Under the pieces are notes generated by a model. The model was not told the DNA's origin, searched no databases, and was given only the letters and a program-made list of their open reading frames with translations. From Pelagibacteraceae bacterium (GTDB lineage: Bacteria > Pseudomonadota > Alphaproteobacteria > Pelagibacterales > Pelagibacteraceae): a stretch of DNA of 64,000 bases. The stretch spans positions 1-64,000 of the forward strand of contig VTPP01000002.1 in assembly GCA_008638225.1 (NCBI GenBank), given 5' to 3'. The translations under genes and the position numbers were made by a program. Each line of letters begins with the position of its first letter. The first letter of the stretch is position 1. Shown here one piece after another: positions 16,955 to 24,720 of the stretch.

Positions 16955-17451
16955 TTATTTTTTGCAGAGTTATATGCATCGGTAAATCCAAGCAAGGAAT
17001 AAGAATCGGTAGTTTTGTTACCTCTCGCTGACATACCCACGACTTTCGCGTTGTTTTTATTTTTCATTAAATTTACAATTTTAATTTCCTGATCCTTACT
17101 TGTTAGCCAGGCAAAATTATCAGAAGATTCAAAGCCAAAGTTGTCCTCATTAACTGCAACATTTACTTTTTCACCTTTTTTGTAGGGATATCCGCTAGTA
17201 ACGCTTACTTCGTCTTGAATGTTTTCTTTTGTTCTAAAGGTCACAAATATTCTAGCTTCTGCACGATTTAAGTTTCCAGGTTCTTTTTTTACGGGCATGG
17301 ATACTGCAAAACAAACTAGATTTTCTCCATCTTGCGTGAAATGAGTTTCCCAGTTTTTAAATTTATCTAAAATCTTTATATTAGCCTGAGTTGTGTTGCT
17401 AAATGCAAAAAGTAAAAAAAATATAAGAAAACTGTTTTTAATTAAGTGCAT
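16942..17451 (-). CDS. Invasion-associated locus B (IalB)-like periplasmic protein
   Basis: This 169-residue protein has an N-terminal signal peptide (hydrophobic 6-20, likely cleavage after TQA at about residue 23). The mature part follows the IalB-family pattern: F-x-x-W near the start, ENLVCFAVSMPVKKEPGNLNRAEARIFVTFR, VSVTSGYPYKKGEKVNV, AWLTSKDQEIKIVNLMK, and VVGMSARGNKTTDSYSLLGFTDAYNSAKNKC. Such proteins are common in non-pathogenic alphaproteobacteria, so the invasion label should not be read as function. It lies just upstream of argG. Confidence 0.82.
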   Translation of the reverse strand: MHLIKNSFLIFFLLFAFSNTTQANIKILDKFKNWETHFTQDGENLVCFAVSMPVKKEPGNLNRAEARIFVTFRTKENIQDEVSVTSGYPYKKGEKVNVAVNEDNFGFESSDNFAWLTSKDQEIKIVNLMKNKNNAKVVGMSARGNKTTDSYSLLGFTDAYNSAKNKCKK

Positions 17452-17582
17452 AGATTTTATTTTATTAACTATATTTTATTTATTTTTCAAAATATATAAA
17501 ACTTAGCTCATAGTTATTTTCTATATTAATAAAATTAATAAGGATTTTGGTGCATAATTTAATGTATAAAATTTATTTGTAT

Positions 17583-17628
17583 ATTTGGCTCGCAAAGGTC
17601 TTGAAATTGCCAAATTTAATAGTCATAT
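17583..17628 (+). promoter_or_regulatory. Hairpin with CTTGAAA upstream of the Bax inhibitor gene (ybhL-like leader or heat-shock promoter)
   Basis: ATTTGGC (17583-17589) and GCCAAAT (17609-17615) form a seven-pair stem with a 19-base loop. CTTGAAA lies at 17600-17606 inside the loop, and TCATAT follows at 17623-17628 after 16 bases. Two readings are possible. One is an RpoH-type promoter, since alphaproteobacterial heat-shock -35 boxes resemble CTTGAA. The other is the ybhL RNA motif, a hairpin described upstream of the same gene family in Rhizobiales. I cannot decide between them by eye. Confidence 0.45.
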
Positions 17629-17672
17629 AGTCTTAAATTAATTGATATAATTAATGATAAAAAAGGAGAAAT

Positions 17673-18428
17673 ATGAATTTAAACGAAAGAATTAATGCGA
17701 TTAGGTCTTCGACAGTTAGGTCAGAAGCTATTCATGAAGGTTTAAGAACGTATATGCTGTCCGTTTATAATTTTATGGGATCAGGAGTTCTTTTAACTGG
17801 TCTTGTTGCTTTAATGATTTTTAAATTTGCAGTTGTTACAGACTTGGCAGGAAATATTACTGGTCTTACTGCTTTCGGTAACTCAATCTATAATTCATCT
17901 TTAATGTGGGTAGTTGCTTTAGCTCCATTAGGAATAGTTATGTATATGAGTTTTGGAATAAACAATATGAGCGCATCAAGAGCTCAAACTGTTTTTTGGA
18001 TTTTTGCCGCATTAATGGGTGCCTCACTTTCATCCATTTTTGTGGTGTATACAGGGACTAGTATATCAAGAGTATTTTTTATTACGGCTGGAACTTTTGG
18101 TGCAATGAGCATTTATGGTTACACAACTAAAAAAGATTTAACATCTATAGGATCTTTTTTAATAATGGGATTGATAGGTATTATTATTGCTTCAATCGTT
18201 AATATATTTTTAAAATCTTCCGCAATGCATTTTGTTATCTCTGTATTGGGTGTTTTAATTTTTGTGGGTCTTACTGCTTACGACACACAAAAAATAAAAA
18301 ATATGTACTTAGAGTCTGATGGCAATGAAGTTATGAGCAAAAAAGCAATTATGGGTGCTTTAACGTTGTATTTAGACTTTATCAATTTATTTATCATGCT
18401 TCTAAGACTTTTTGGTCAAAGAAGATAA
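17673..18428 (+). CDS. Bax inhibitor-1/YccA family membrane protein
   Basis: This 251-residue protein has about seven hydrophobic segments between residues 27 and 248 and the family pattern: RSEAIHEGLRTYMLSVYNFMGSGVLLTGLVAL, APLGIVMYMSFGINNMSASRAQTVFWIFAALMGASLSSIFVVYTG, FFITAGTFGAMSIYGYTTKKDL, GLTAYDTQKIKNMY and ALTLYLDFINLFIMLLRLFG with the characteristic C-terminal Asp. Relatives YbhL and YccA sit in the inner membrane, and YccA modulates the FtsH protease. The AAAGGAG ribosome-binding site is strong. It has a structured upstream region and its own terminator, so it is probably monocistronic. Confidence 0.93.
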   Translation: MNLNERINAIRSSTVRSEAIHEGLRTYMLSVYNFMGSGVLLTGLVALMIFKFAVVTDLAGNITGLTAFGNSIYNSSLMWVVALAPLGIVMYMSFGINNMSASRAQTVFWIFAALMGASLSSIFVVYTGTSISRVFFITAGTFGAMSIYGYTTKKDLTSIGSFLIMGLIGIIIASIVNIFLKSSAMHFVISVLGVLIFVGLTAYDTQKIKNMYLESDGNEVMSKKAIMGALTLYLDFINLFIMLLRLFGQRR

Positions 18429-18454
18429 TAACAAAAATATTTTACAATTTAATT

Positions 18455-18488
18455 AAGGCTTCTAAATTAATTTTTAGAAGCCTTTTTT
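18455..18488 (+). terminator. Intrinsic terminator after the Bax inhibitor gene
   Basis: AAGGCTTCTAAA (18455-18466) pairs with TTTAGAAGCCTT around a short A/T loop, followed by a T-rich tail. The stop codon of the convergent DUF2256 gene lies at the very end of this element (18487-18489). The stem could serve both directions, but the U-tract is clear only on the plus strand. Confidence 0.85.
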
Positions 18489-18621
18489 ATCTTAAGCCCG
18501 AGCACTTTTTAGAACAGTACCGCACTTCATCCCAGCATCGTTTCCATTTTTTTCTCCAGGTGAATGATAGACCACAATGCTTACAAAGTTTTGTCGGTAA
18601 ATTTTTTTTACTAACCTTCAC
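18487..18621 (-). CDS. DUF2256 family small zinc-ribbon-like protein
   Basis: This 44-residue protein reads [30 protein letters not shown], matching DUF2256, a tiny family with a CxxC and a YCSxxC pair that probably bind one zinc ion. Function is unknown. I chose a GTG start because its first four bases (GTGA) overlap the TGA of the preceding DUF2794 gene, a standard translational-coupling overlap, and no ATG is available in frame. Its stop lies within the terminator of the convergent gene. Confidence 0.88.
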   Translation of the reverse strand: MKVSKKNLPTKLCKHCGLSFTWRKKWKRCWDEVRYCSKKCSGLR

Positions 18622-18956
18622 TTTATAAGTTTTAGCTTTCTTTTATTGATAGTCTCTAAGATATTTTTAAGATCTGAGGATTTCTTTATAATAGTATTAG
18701 AGTGGTCTTGTAGAACAAATTTTTCATTTTTGTTTTTTACATTTAAATTTTTTATGATTTGATAAAGAGGATTTTCAGTAGCTTTTCTATAAATATTAAA
18801 ACCAACCACATTTTTATTGATAAAAATGGCATAATCTTTCCACTCACCCATAGAAACCATAAAACCATACAGATTTAAAATTTCACCCAGCTCTTTTTTA
18901 TTAAAAAAATTTTCTTGCTCGTATTTGTGATTATGAATTACTTGATATTGAAACAT
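18618..18956 (-). CDS. DUF2794 domain-containing protein
   Basis: This 112-residue protein fits the alphaproteobacterial DUF2794 family: [54 protein letters not shown], then a short, basic C-terminal part. The protein is small, soluble and of unknown function. The ATG overlaps the stop of yciB (TAATG on the minus strand), and the stop overlaps the start of the DUF2256 gene (GTGA), so yciB, DUF2794 and DUF2256 form a three-gene translationally coupled unit. Confidence 0.85.
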   Translation of the reverse strand: MFQYQVIHNHKYEQENFFNKKELGEILNLYGFMVSMGEWKDYAIFINKNVVGFNIYRKATENPLYQIIKNLNVKNKNEKFVLQDHSNTIIKKSSDLKNILETINKRKLKLIK

Positions 18957-19501
18957 TAATTTTCAATCTTATGTTTATTAATAATAGATATTTGAAAAAT
19001 AGTAAAAATAAATGTAATTGGTAATATTCCAAATACCTTGAATTTGACCCACAATTCTTCAGTTTGTGTTCTCCATATTAATTCATTTAGTATTGCTAAA
19101 AAAATAAAAAAATAAACCCATCGGTTTGTTAAAATATTCCATCCTTCTTCTGTAAGTTTTAAACTTTCTCCTAAAATTTTTTTTAAGAATGATGTTTTTA
19201 AAATTAATTGTCCATATAACAAAACCAAAGCAAACAAGAGATTAATGATAGTCGGTTTCATGTAGAAAAAAGTTTTATCTTGGAAGTAAATTGTTAGACC
19301 GCCAAATCCACCAACTAACACTGCGCCAATCAAGGGCATTAAAGGTATTTTTTTTTCAGATATATATATTACTACCACGGAAACAGCTGTAGCTAGGATT
19401 AATGGAATAATCGCCTCTTCCATGCCATATTTTTTATAGAAAATAAAAAAAATTAGTAATGGCCCAAAATCCGTAATAAATTTAATAAGTGATTTGTTCA
19501 T
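18956..19501 (-). CDS. yciB: Inner membrane-spanning protein YciB (septation protein A)
   Basis: This protein of about 181 residues has five or six hydrophobic helices and the YciB/IspA pattern: LIKFITDFGPLLIFFIFY at the N terminus, AVLVGGFGGLTIYFQDKTFFYMKPTIINLLFA, KILGESLKLTEEGWNILTNRWVYFFIFLAILNELIWR, and FKVFGILPITFIFTIFQ. YciB proteins influence septation and envelope synthesis in enteric bacteria and Shigella. The ATG at 19501 shares two bases with the ATG of the divergent DUF3108 gene in the tetramer CATG; an in-frame TTG 12 codons upstream would lie inside that gene and is less likely. Confidence 0.92.
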   Translation of the reverse strand: MNKSLIKFITDFGPLLIFFIFYKKYGMEEAIIPLILATAVSVVVIYISEKKIPLMPLIGAVLVGGFGGLTIYFQDKTFFYMKPTIINLLFALVLLYGQLILKTSFLKKILGESLKLTEEGWNILTNRWVYFFIFLAILNELIWRTQTEELWVKFKVFGILPITFIFTIFQISIINKHKIEN

Positions 19502-20222
19502 GAAAATTTTTTTTATTGTTATTTTTATCTTATGCAACTTTGCAACGCAAACCGTTTCTGCAAGGGAATATCAATACGATGTATATGGTTTAAATATAAG
19601 ATTTATGGAAATTAAATTTTCAAATATTGCAAACGAAACATTAACCACGGATATTCAAAGCAAAAGTTTATTAAGTTATTTTTATGATTTTAAAGGATCT
19701 GGAATTGTTGAACAAAAAAACAGCGAAGCAATATATAAATTTTCATATCAAAAAAAAGAAAAGAAGAGAACCACAACAGTAGTTTTTAAAAATCAAGCTG
19801 TTATTAATAATTTTTCAAATCCACCAAGAAAAGAAAAAAAAAACATAGTGCCAATAACTAAAGATGATTTAACAAATATTGTAGACCCATTGACCGCTGT
19901 CCAGCAACTAATTTTTGACCAAAATAAAAAATTAAATTGTAACAAGCAAAAGAAAGTTTTTGATGGTACTAATATTTTTTATTTAAAATTATCACAGATA
20001 GATGTGGACTCTTATATTATTGATTCTTCTAAATTAATTTATCAAAGACCAATGCAAAAGTGCAAATTAACTTATCAAACAATTTCAGGTCATGAACTTG
20101 AAGATGAGACAAAACTAAATAAAATGTATGTGGATATTTTTTATGGAGAGAAAAATAAAATGTTTTATCCATATTTTTTATCTACAAAATCAAAAATTAC
20201 CCTTGAAATGTTTTTAAAATAA
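19500..20222 (+). CDS. DUF3108 domain-containing secreted protein
   Basis: This 240-residue protein has a clear signal peptide (MKIFFIVIFILCNFATQTVSA, cleavage near residue 21). The mature chain begins REYQYDVYGLNIRFMEIKFS, then LLSYFYDFKGSGIVE and IVDPLTAVQQLIF, which match DUF3108, an alphaproteobacterial periplasmic or outer-membrane-associated beta-rich family of unknown function. The start codon overlaps that of divergent yciB by two bases, so any promoter lies within yciB coding sequence. It is followed 29 bases later by hspQ. Confidence 0.82.
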   Translation: MKIFFIVIFILCNFATQTVSAREYQYDVYGLNIRFMEIKFSNIANETLTTDIQSKSLLSYFYDFKGSGIVEQKNSEAIYKFSYQKKEKKRTTTVVFKNQAVINNFSNPPRKEKKNIVPITKDDLTNIVDPLTAVQQLIFDQNKKLNCNKQKKVFDGTNIFYLKLSQIDVDSYIIDSSKLIYQRPMQKCKLTYQTISGHELEDETKLNKMYVDIFYGEKNKMFYPYFLSTKSKITLEMFLK

Positions 20223-20251
20223 ATAATTTAATGCTTGATTAATTTTAGATC

Positions 20252-20605
20252 ATGACTATCTTAAATTTAACAATGCAACCTAAACAACTAAAAAAAGCAA
20301 AGTTTTCAATAGGAGAAGTTGTCAGACATCGTTTGTTTGAATTTAGAGGAGTTATTTACGATGTGGATTTCCAATTTAATAATTCTGAAGAATGGTACCA
20401 GTCTATACCCAAAGAAGCCCGTCCAAGAAAAGATCAGCCCTTTTATCACTTGTTAGCTGAGAATGATGAAATAACATATGAAGCATATGTGTCGGAACAG
20501 AATTTGGTATTAGACGATAGAAATGATCCAGTTGCGCATCCTTTAGTTAATGAGATTTTCAAAGGAAAAACAAAAGAAGGCTTATATCGAAGGTTAACTA
20601 ACTAA
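20252..20605 (+). CDS. hspQ: Heat shock protein HspQ
   Basis: HspQ (YccV) is a small heat-shock-induced protein that in E. coli acts as a specificity enhancer of the Lon protease and was earlier described as a hemimethylated-DNA-binding protein. The 117-residue protein has AKFSIGEVVRHRLFEFRGVIYDVD, PFYHLLAENDEITYEAYVSEQNL and HPLVNEIF, all typical. An internal ATG (20273) would give a protein closer to the E. coli length, and either start is possible. CTTGATT lies about 20 bases upstream, too close to be a -35. Confidence 0.9.
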   Translation: MTILNLTMQPKQLKKAKFSIGEVVRHRLFEFRGVIYDVDFQFNNSEEWYQSIPKEARPRKDQPFYHLLAENDEITYEAYVSEQNLVLDDRNDPVAHPLVNEIFKGKTKEGLYRRLTN

Positions 20606-20680
20606 CCAATTTAGTTGTTGCCTCAAATACAACAAGATTAGCTCAATTTACGGACAGATTATCTTTATATTAAATAAATA

Positions 20681-20740
20681 TTGTCTGACTTGGATTGATT
20701 GTCCCAAGATCTCCCTAAACCAAGTCAGACAAACTTTGTC
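20681..20740 (+). promoter_or_regulatory. Thirteen-pair inverted repeat with competing partners upstream of ccmC
   Basis: TTGTCTGACTTGG (20681-20693) is perfectly complementary to CCAAGTCAGACAA (20720-20732). The loop contains a second TTGTC (20699-20703) and a second CCAAG (20704-20708), and a third TTGTC follows at 20736-20740. CTTGG can therefore pair with either CCAAG, and GACAA with the upstream or downstream TTGTC. The stem ends 47 bases before the preferred ccmC ATG. There is no U-tract directly after the stem, so a simple terminator is unlikely. Confidence 0.55.
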
Positions 20741-20779
20741 ACATTTCTTCTCAATTTTTTTCTATATAACTTTGTTTTT

Positions 20780-21493
20780 ATGCTTGATTTATTTCAATTA
20801 AAAAAAATTTTTCAGCTAGGGGACAGTTTTTTTTATTGGTTAAAAATTTTATTTATGTCCATAATTATTTTTGGACTTATCTTATCATTGTTTGTATCTC
20901 CTAAAGATTATTTGCAGGGTGATACAGTTCGCATTATGTATGTGCACGTACCAGCTTCATGGCTTTCCTTAATTATTTTTTCAGCCATGGGAATCTCGTC
21001 TATTATTGCATTAATTTTTAAAATTAGAGTTTTTACTATTTACGCAAAAAGTTTAGCTCCAATTGGGTTTACTTTTTCTTTAATTTCTATTTTTACCGGA
21101 TCTTTGTGGGGACAACCTACCTGGGGAACATTTTGGACATGGGATGCCAGGTTAACATCCATGCTAGTTTTAGTTTTTTTTTACATTTTTTATATTTTGA
21201 GCTGGAAGTTGAACAAAAATTTTTTTAGTGCCGAAAAGTACTCATCTATTATAGCAATTCTAGGACTAGCTAATATTCCAATTATAAAATTTTCAGTAGA
21301 ATGGTGGAATACTTTACACCAGCCAGCAAGCATCAAATTAACAGAAGCGCCAGCTATTCATAGCTCAATGCTTATGCCTTTGTTTATTATGTTTATCGGT
21401 TTTTCATTATTTTCCTTATTTGTTTTTTTTATTCGTTACAAAACAGAAATTTTAAAATTAAAACAAAACAAAATAAAAAATATATTAAAGTAG
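20780..21493 (+). CDS. ccmC: Heme exporter/handling protein CcmC
   Basis: CcmC presents heme to the periplasmic chaperone CcmE in system I cytochrome c maturation. The 237-residue protein has six membrane helices, the tryptophan-rich WGTFWTWD (115-122) and the two heme-ligand histidines in YVHVP (His56) and PAIHSSM. I chose the ATG at 20780 because this gives the normal family N terminus; the upstream in-frame extension runs through the inverted repeat at 20681-20740 and is probably untranslated. It heads the run ccmC-E-F-G-H. No ccmA or ccmB is adjacent. Confidence 0.95.
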   Translation: MLDLFQLKKIFQLGDSFFYWLKILFMSIIIFGLILSLFVSPKDYLQGDTVRIMYVHVPASWLSLIIFSAMGISSIIALIFKIRVFTIYAKSLAPIGFTFSLISIFTGSLWGQPTWGTFWTWDARLTSMLVLVFFYIFYILSWKLNKNFFSAEKYSSIIAILGLANIPIIKFSVEWWNTLHQPASIKLTEAPAIHSSMLMPLFIMFIGFSLFSLFVFFIRYKTEILKLKQNKIKNILK

Positions 21494-21503
21494 TAATTGC
21501 AAA

Positions 21504-21953
21504 ATGAGCCCAGCAACAAAAAAAAGATTAAGCTATTTTTTGATTTCAACAATTGTTTTATTAGTTGTGGGAAAATTTGTTTATAATTCTTTACAAGGAA
21601 ATACAGTATATTTTTTTTCTCCAACAGATCTTTCTAATTTAAGTGAGAAGCCAAATGGATTAATAAGAGTGGGCGGTTTAGTAAAAAAAAATTCTATTAA
21701 GGAAAAACAAAAAAATGCCAGTTACACCTTTACTATTACAGATTTAAAAAACGATACTTATGTAGAATATGAGGGCTTGCTGCCAAACCTGTTTCAAGAA
21801 GGAAAAGGAGCAGTAATTGAAGGAGTATTAAAGGATAAAAAATTTTTATTGGCGCAGAAAATTTTAGCGAAACATGACGAAAATTATATGCCACCTGAAG
21901 TGGCTGAAGCTTTGAAAAAAAGCGGTAATTGGAATAAAAATTATGACCAGTAA
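21504..21953 (+). CDS. ccmE: Cytochrome c-type biogenesis heme chaperone CcmE
   Basis: CcmE is a membrane-anchored periplasmic protein that carries heme covalently on a histidine. The 149-residue protein has an N-terminal anchor (about 9-27), the beta-barrel core (LIRVGGLVKKNSI) and the heme-binding HDENY with His124 and Tyr128, followed by MPPEVAEALKK. It begins 10 bases after ccmC, so the small ccmD gene usual at this point is absent. The 3' end overlaps ccmF by 11 bases. Confidence 0.96.
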   Translation: MSPATKKRLSYFLISTIVLLVVGKFVYNSLQGNTVYFFSPTDLSNLSEKPNGLIRVGGLVKKNSIKEKQKNASYTFTITDLKNDTYVEYEGLLPNLFQEGKGAVIEGVLKDKKFLLAQKILAKHDENYMPPEVAEALKKSGNWNKNYDQ

Positions 21954-23838
21954 TATTGGTTTCGTAAGTATAGTTATTTCCTGCATTCTAAGTTTATTTA
22001 TTATTATTTTATTTTTTAAACATGTTCTGTTCGGCGGTCCTTTGCATTCAAAATTTTTTGCATTGTATAAGGCGAGCTTTTTTTTAATTGCAGCATCTTT
22101 TGTTTTGCTAGTCATTTCATTTATCATTTCTGATTTTTCTATAGTCGCAGTCTATGAAAATTCACATACGGACAAGCCATTCTTTTATAAATTTGCAGGG
22201 ACCTGGGGAAATCATGAAGGCAGTATGCTTTTATTTATATTAATTATTTCTTTATACGGATATTTATTCTTATTATTTAGTAAGCAACTCAATTTTCCTC
22301 TAAGGTTCACTACTATTTTTTTTCAAACTTCGCTTCAATTTGCTTTTCTTTTATTTTTAATTTTTACCTCCAATCCTTTTGAGAAAATTTTTCCTATTCC
22401 AAATCAGGGATTAGGATTAAATCCAATTTTGCAAGACCCATTACTTGTTCTTCATCCACCATTTTTATATTTGGGGTATGTTGGTTTTTCTTTAGTGTTT
22501 AGTTTGCTTTTAGGCGGGCTGATTTGTAATTATTATAATCAAAGCTGGGCAGCCATAGCAAAACGATGGATTTTTTTGCCATGGACATTTTTAACTTTTG
22601 GAATTGGTTTAGGATCTTTTTGGGCTTACTACGAATTAGGTTGGGGCGGTTATTGGTTTTGGGACCCAGTTGAGAATGCATCTTTAATGCCCTGGATTGC
22701 CTCCACGGCGTTAATTCATTCAGTACTTGTTATGGACAAAACTAAAAAACTTTATAACTGGACAGCTATTTTAACTATCTTAACTTTTGTACTAAGTTTA
22801 TTTGGAACTTTTTTAGTTCGATCAGGAATATTAAATTCGGTTCATGCTTTTGCTAACGATCCAGAAAGAGGACTTTATATATTGTTTATTATTTCTCTCA
22901 TTACTTTTTCTGCTTTAGTAATTTATATTTTAAAGTCACCAAAACAAACGGAAGGGGAAAGTGGTTTTGTTTTATTCAGCCGAGAATTTTCAATAGCTGC
23001 TAATAATTATTTGTTAATTTTTGCTTTAACCGTAGTTACTATTGGAACTACCTACCCCATATTATTATCTGTGTTTACAGGCGAGAGCATTTCAGTAGGA
23101 CCTCAATATTACAATACGATTTTAGCTCCTTTTGTTTTTATATTCTTAATTGTAATGGCAATTGGCCCTTATATGAAATGGAGTAAAAACTCTTTTGCAG
23201 TTTCTAAAAACAAATTAATTGCTTTTCTTATATCTTCTTTGATTGTGACAATATTGGCTAGTCTTTTGCTAAAAAACCAAAATTTTATTTTTATATTAGG
23301 TGTTTTGTGTTCGCTGTATTTAATTATTTCTGTTTTATATGAATTTGCTTACTTTAAAAATATTAAGTTAAAGCAATTTAATTTTCCTAGAGTTTTCTCT
23401 CATGCTGGATTTGGTTTTTTAATACTAGCAATCACATTACACTATTTTTTTTCTAAAGAATTTACAGCCAAAATTCCCTTGGGAGAATCTGTAACTTACA
23501 AAGAATTTGTAATTAAGTTTTCTAATTATTTTTCTAAAGAAGATAAAAATTATCAGGAACTAACCGGCGAATATGAAATTCAAAAAAATGGAGAAAAAAT
23601 TGTTTTAAAGCCTAGTATTAGAAGATATAGCCAACCTCAACAATTTACTTCAGAAACAAGTATACGAGGTGAATGGCTTAGCGATATGTATATTGCCATG
23701 GATTATACAAGCGATACATCAGACGGTATTGGTATACGATTTTATCACAATTACAGTATCAGGCTTATTTGGTTATCTTATATTTTAATTGCCATTGGTG
23801 GTCTTCTAAGTTTTATGCGAAGGAAAAATGAACAGTAA
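21943..23838 (+). CDS. ccmF: Cytochrome c heme lyase subunit CcmF
   Basis: CcmF attaches heme to apocytochrome c with CcmH in the inner membrane. The 631-residue protein has many membrane helices, the heme-handling WGGYWFWDPVENA (234-246), HPPFLYLGYVGFS, FAGTWGNHEGSMLLF and LFGTFLVRSGILNSVHAFANDPERG, all standard. A large periplasmic loop lies near the C terminus before the last helix (YSIRLIWLSYILIAIGGLLS). It overlaps both ccmE and ccmG by 11 bases. Confidence 0.97.
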   Translation: MTSNIGFVSIVISCILSLFIIILFFKHVLFGGPLHSKFFALYKASFFLIAASFVLLVISFIISDFSIVAVYENSHTDKPFFYKFAGTWGNHEGSMLLFILIISLYGYLFLLFSKQLNFPLRFTTIFFQTSLQFAFLLFLIFTSNPFEKIFPIPNQGLGLNPILQDPLLVLHPPFLYLGYVGFSLVFSLLLGGLICNYYNQSWAAIAKRWIFLPWTFLTFGIGLGSFWAYYELGWGGYWFWDPVENASLMPWIASTALIHSVLVMDKTKKLYNWTAILTILTFVLSLFGTFLVRSGILNSVHAFANDPERGLYILFIISLITFSALVIYILKSPKQTEGESGFVLFSREFSIAANNYLLIFALTVVTIGTTYPILLSVFTGESISVGPQYYNTILAPFVFIFLIVMAIGPYMKWSKNSFAVSKNKLIAFLISSLIVTILASLLLKNQNFIFILGVLCSLYLIISVLYEFAYFKNIKLKQFNFPRVFSHAGFGFLILAITLHYFFSKEFTAKIPLGESVTYKEFVIKFSNYFSKEDKNYQELTGEYEIQKNGEKIVLKPSIRRYSQPQQFTSETSIRGEWLSDMYIAMDYTSDTSDGIGIRFYHNYSIRLIWLSYILIAIGGLLSFMRRKNEQ

Positions 23839-24349
23839 GATAAAATTTGCAGGTATATTTTTTTTATTTATCTCTTTTTTTATAGTTTTTTATTATGCGT
23901 TAAAATCAGATACAAAAAATAATACACAAATAATGGTTGGTACTAGGTTACCAAATATTCAATTATCATCTCTTTTTAATCCAATACAAAAAATAAGTTT
24001 ACCAAGTAGCGAAAAAGAAAATTTTTATTTAATTAATATCTGGTCTTCTTGGTGTGTTCCGTGTCGAGATGAACACCCTTTTTTAGTTAAACTAAAAAAT
24101 GAACATCAAATTAAAATTTTTGGTATTAATTATAAAGATAAAACAAGCAATGCATTAGACTTTCTTACAAAATTAGGAAATCCATTCTATTATGTTGGTG
24201 TTGATTCTGATGGCAGCAAATCTATTGAAATTGGTGGCTATGGGGTACCGGAAACTTATGTAATAAATGCAGAAGGTATAATTGTTTTTAAACATGTCGG
24301 TCCGATTAATTCAACAACTTTTGAAAAAATAGTAGCCACTATCAAATGA
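23828..24349 (+). CDS. ccmG: Thiol:disulfide interchange protein CcmG/DsbE
   Basis: CcmG reduces the apocytochrome c or CcmH disulfide during heme attachment. The 173-residue thioredoxin-fold protein has an N-terminal membrane anchor (about 7-25), the active site SWCVPCRDE (Cys76, Cys79), IFGINYKDKT and GVPETYVINAEGIIVFKHVG, where the cis-proline loop GVPE and the downstream segment fit DsbE. It overlaps ccmF by 11 bases and ccmH by 4. Confidence 0.95.
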   Translation: MNSKIKFAGIFFLFISFFIVFYYALKSDTKNNTQIMVGTRLPNIQLSSLFNPIQKISLPSSEKENFYLINIWSSWCVPCRDEHPFLVKLKNEHQIKIFGINYKDKTSNALDFLTKLGNPFYYVGVDSDGSKSIEIGGYGVPETYVINAEGIIVFKHVGPINSTTFEKIVATIK

Positions 24350-24720
24350 AAAATTTTTTATTTTTATTAATTGTTTTTTTACTTAACCAGCAAAATTCTT
24401 TTGCCCTATTTTCTCAAGATCGTGAAATTAAGATTTATAAAAATATTAGATGCTTAGCTTGTCAGGGCCAATCATTAAACGATTCTAATTCTGATTTCGC
24501 TAACGACTTAAAAAAAGTTATTAAAGAAAAATTAAATAATAATGAAACAGACCAAGAAATTTATACTTATCTCACGGCCAGATATGGGGACTGGATCTTA
24601 TTTGATCCCCCAGTAAAAAAATCAACTTTACTATTATGGTTTTTTCCAGTTTTTATTTTAGTCATTGGAATTTTTATTCTATATAAAAGGACAGTTTTTG
24701 AAAAATCAAAGTTGTCATAA
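24346..24720 (+). CDS. ccmH: Cytochrome c-type biogenesis protein CcmH
   Basis: CcmH supplies the RCxxC thiol pair that resolves apocytochrome c disulfides next to CcmF. The 124-residue protein has a signal sequence (1-20), IRCLACQGQSLNDSNSDFANDLK with Cys36 and Cys39, YLTARYGDWILFDPP, and one membrane helix (about 99-117). It is the short form, lacking the fused CcmI/TPR domain found in enterics, and no separate ccmI follows. The NUDIX gene starts inside its 3' end. Confidence 0.95.
   Translation: MKNFLFLLIVFLLNQQNSFALFSQDREIKIYKNIRCLACQGQSLNDSNSDFANDLKKVIKEKLNNNETDQEIYTYLTARYGDWILFDPPVKKSTLLLWFFPVFILVIGIFILYKRTVFEKSKLS

Noticed and set aside
20699-20779. N-terminal extension of CcmC from an upstream start
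   Set aside because: The extra 27 residues have no family counterpart and are encoded by the inverted repeat region; the ATG at 20780 gives the standard length.
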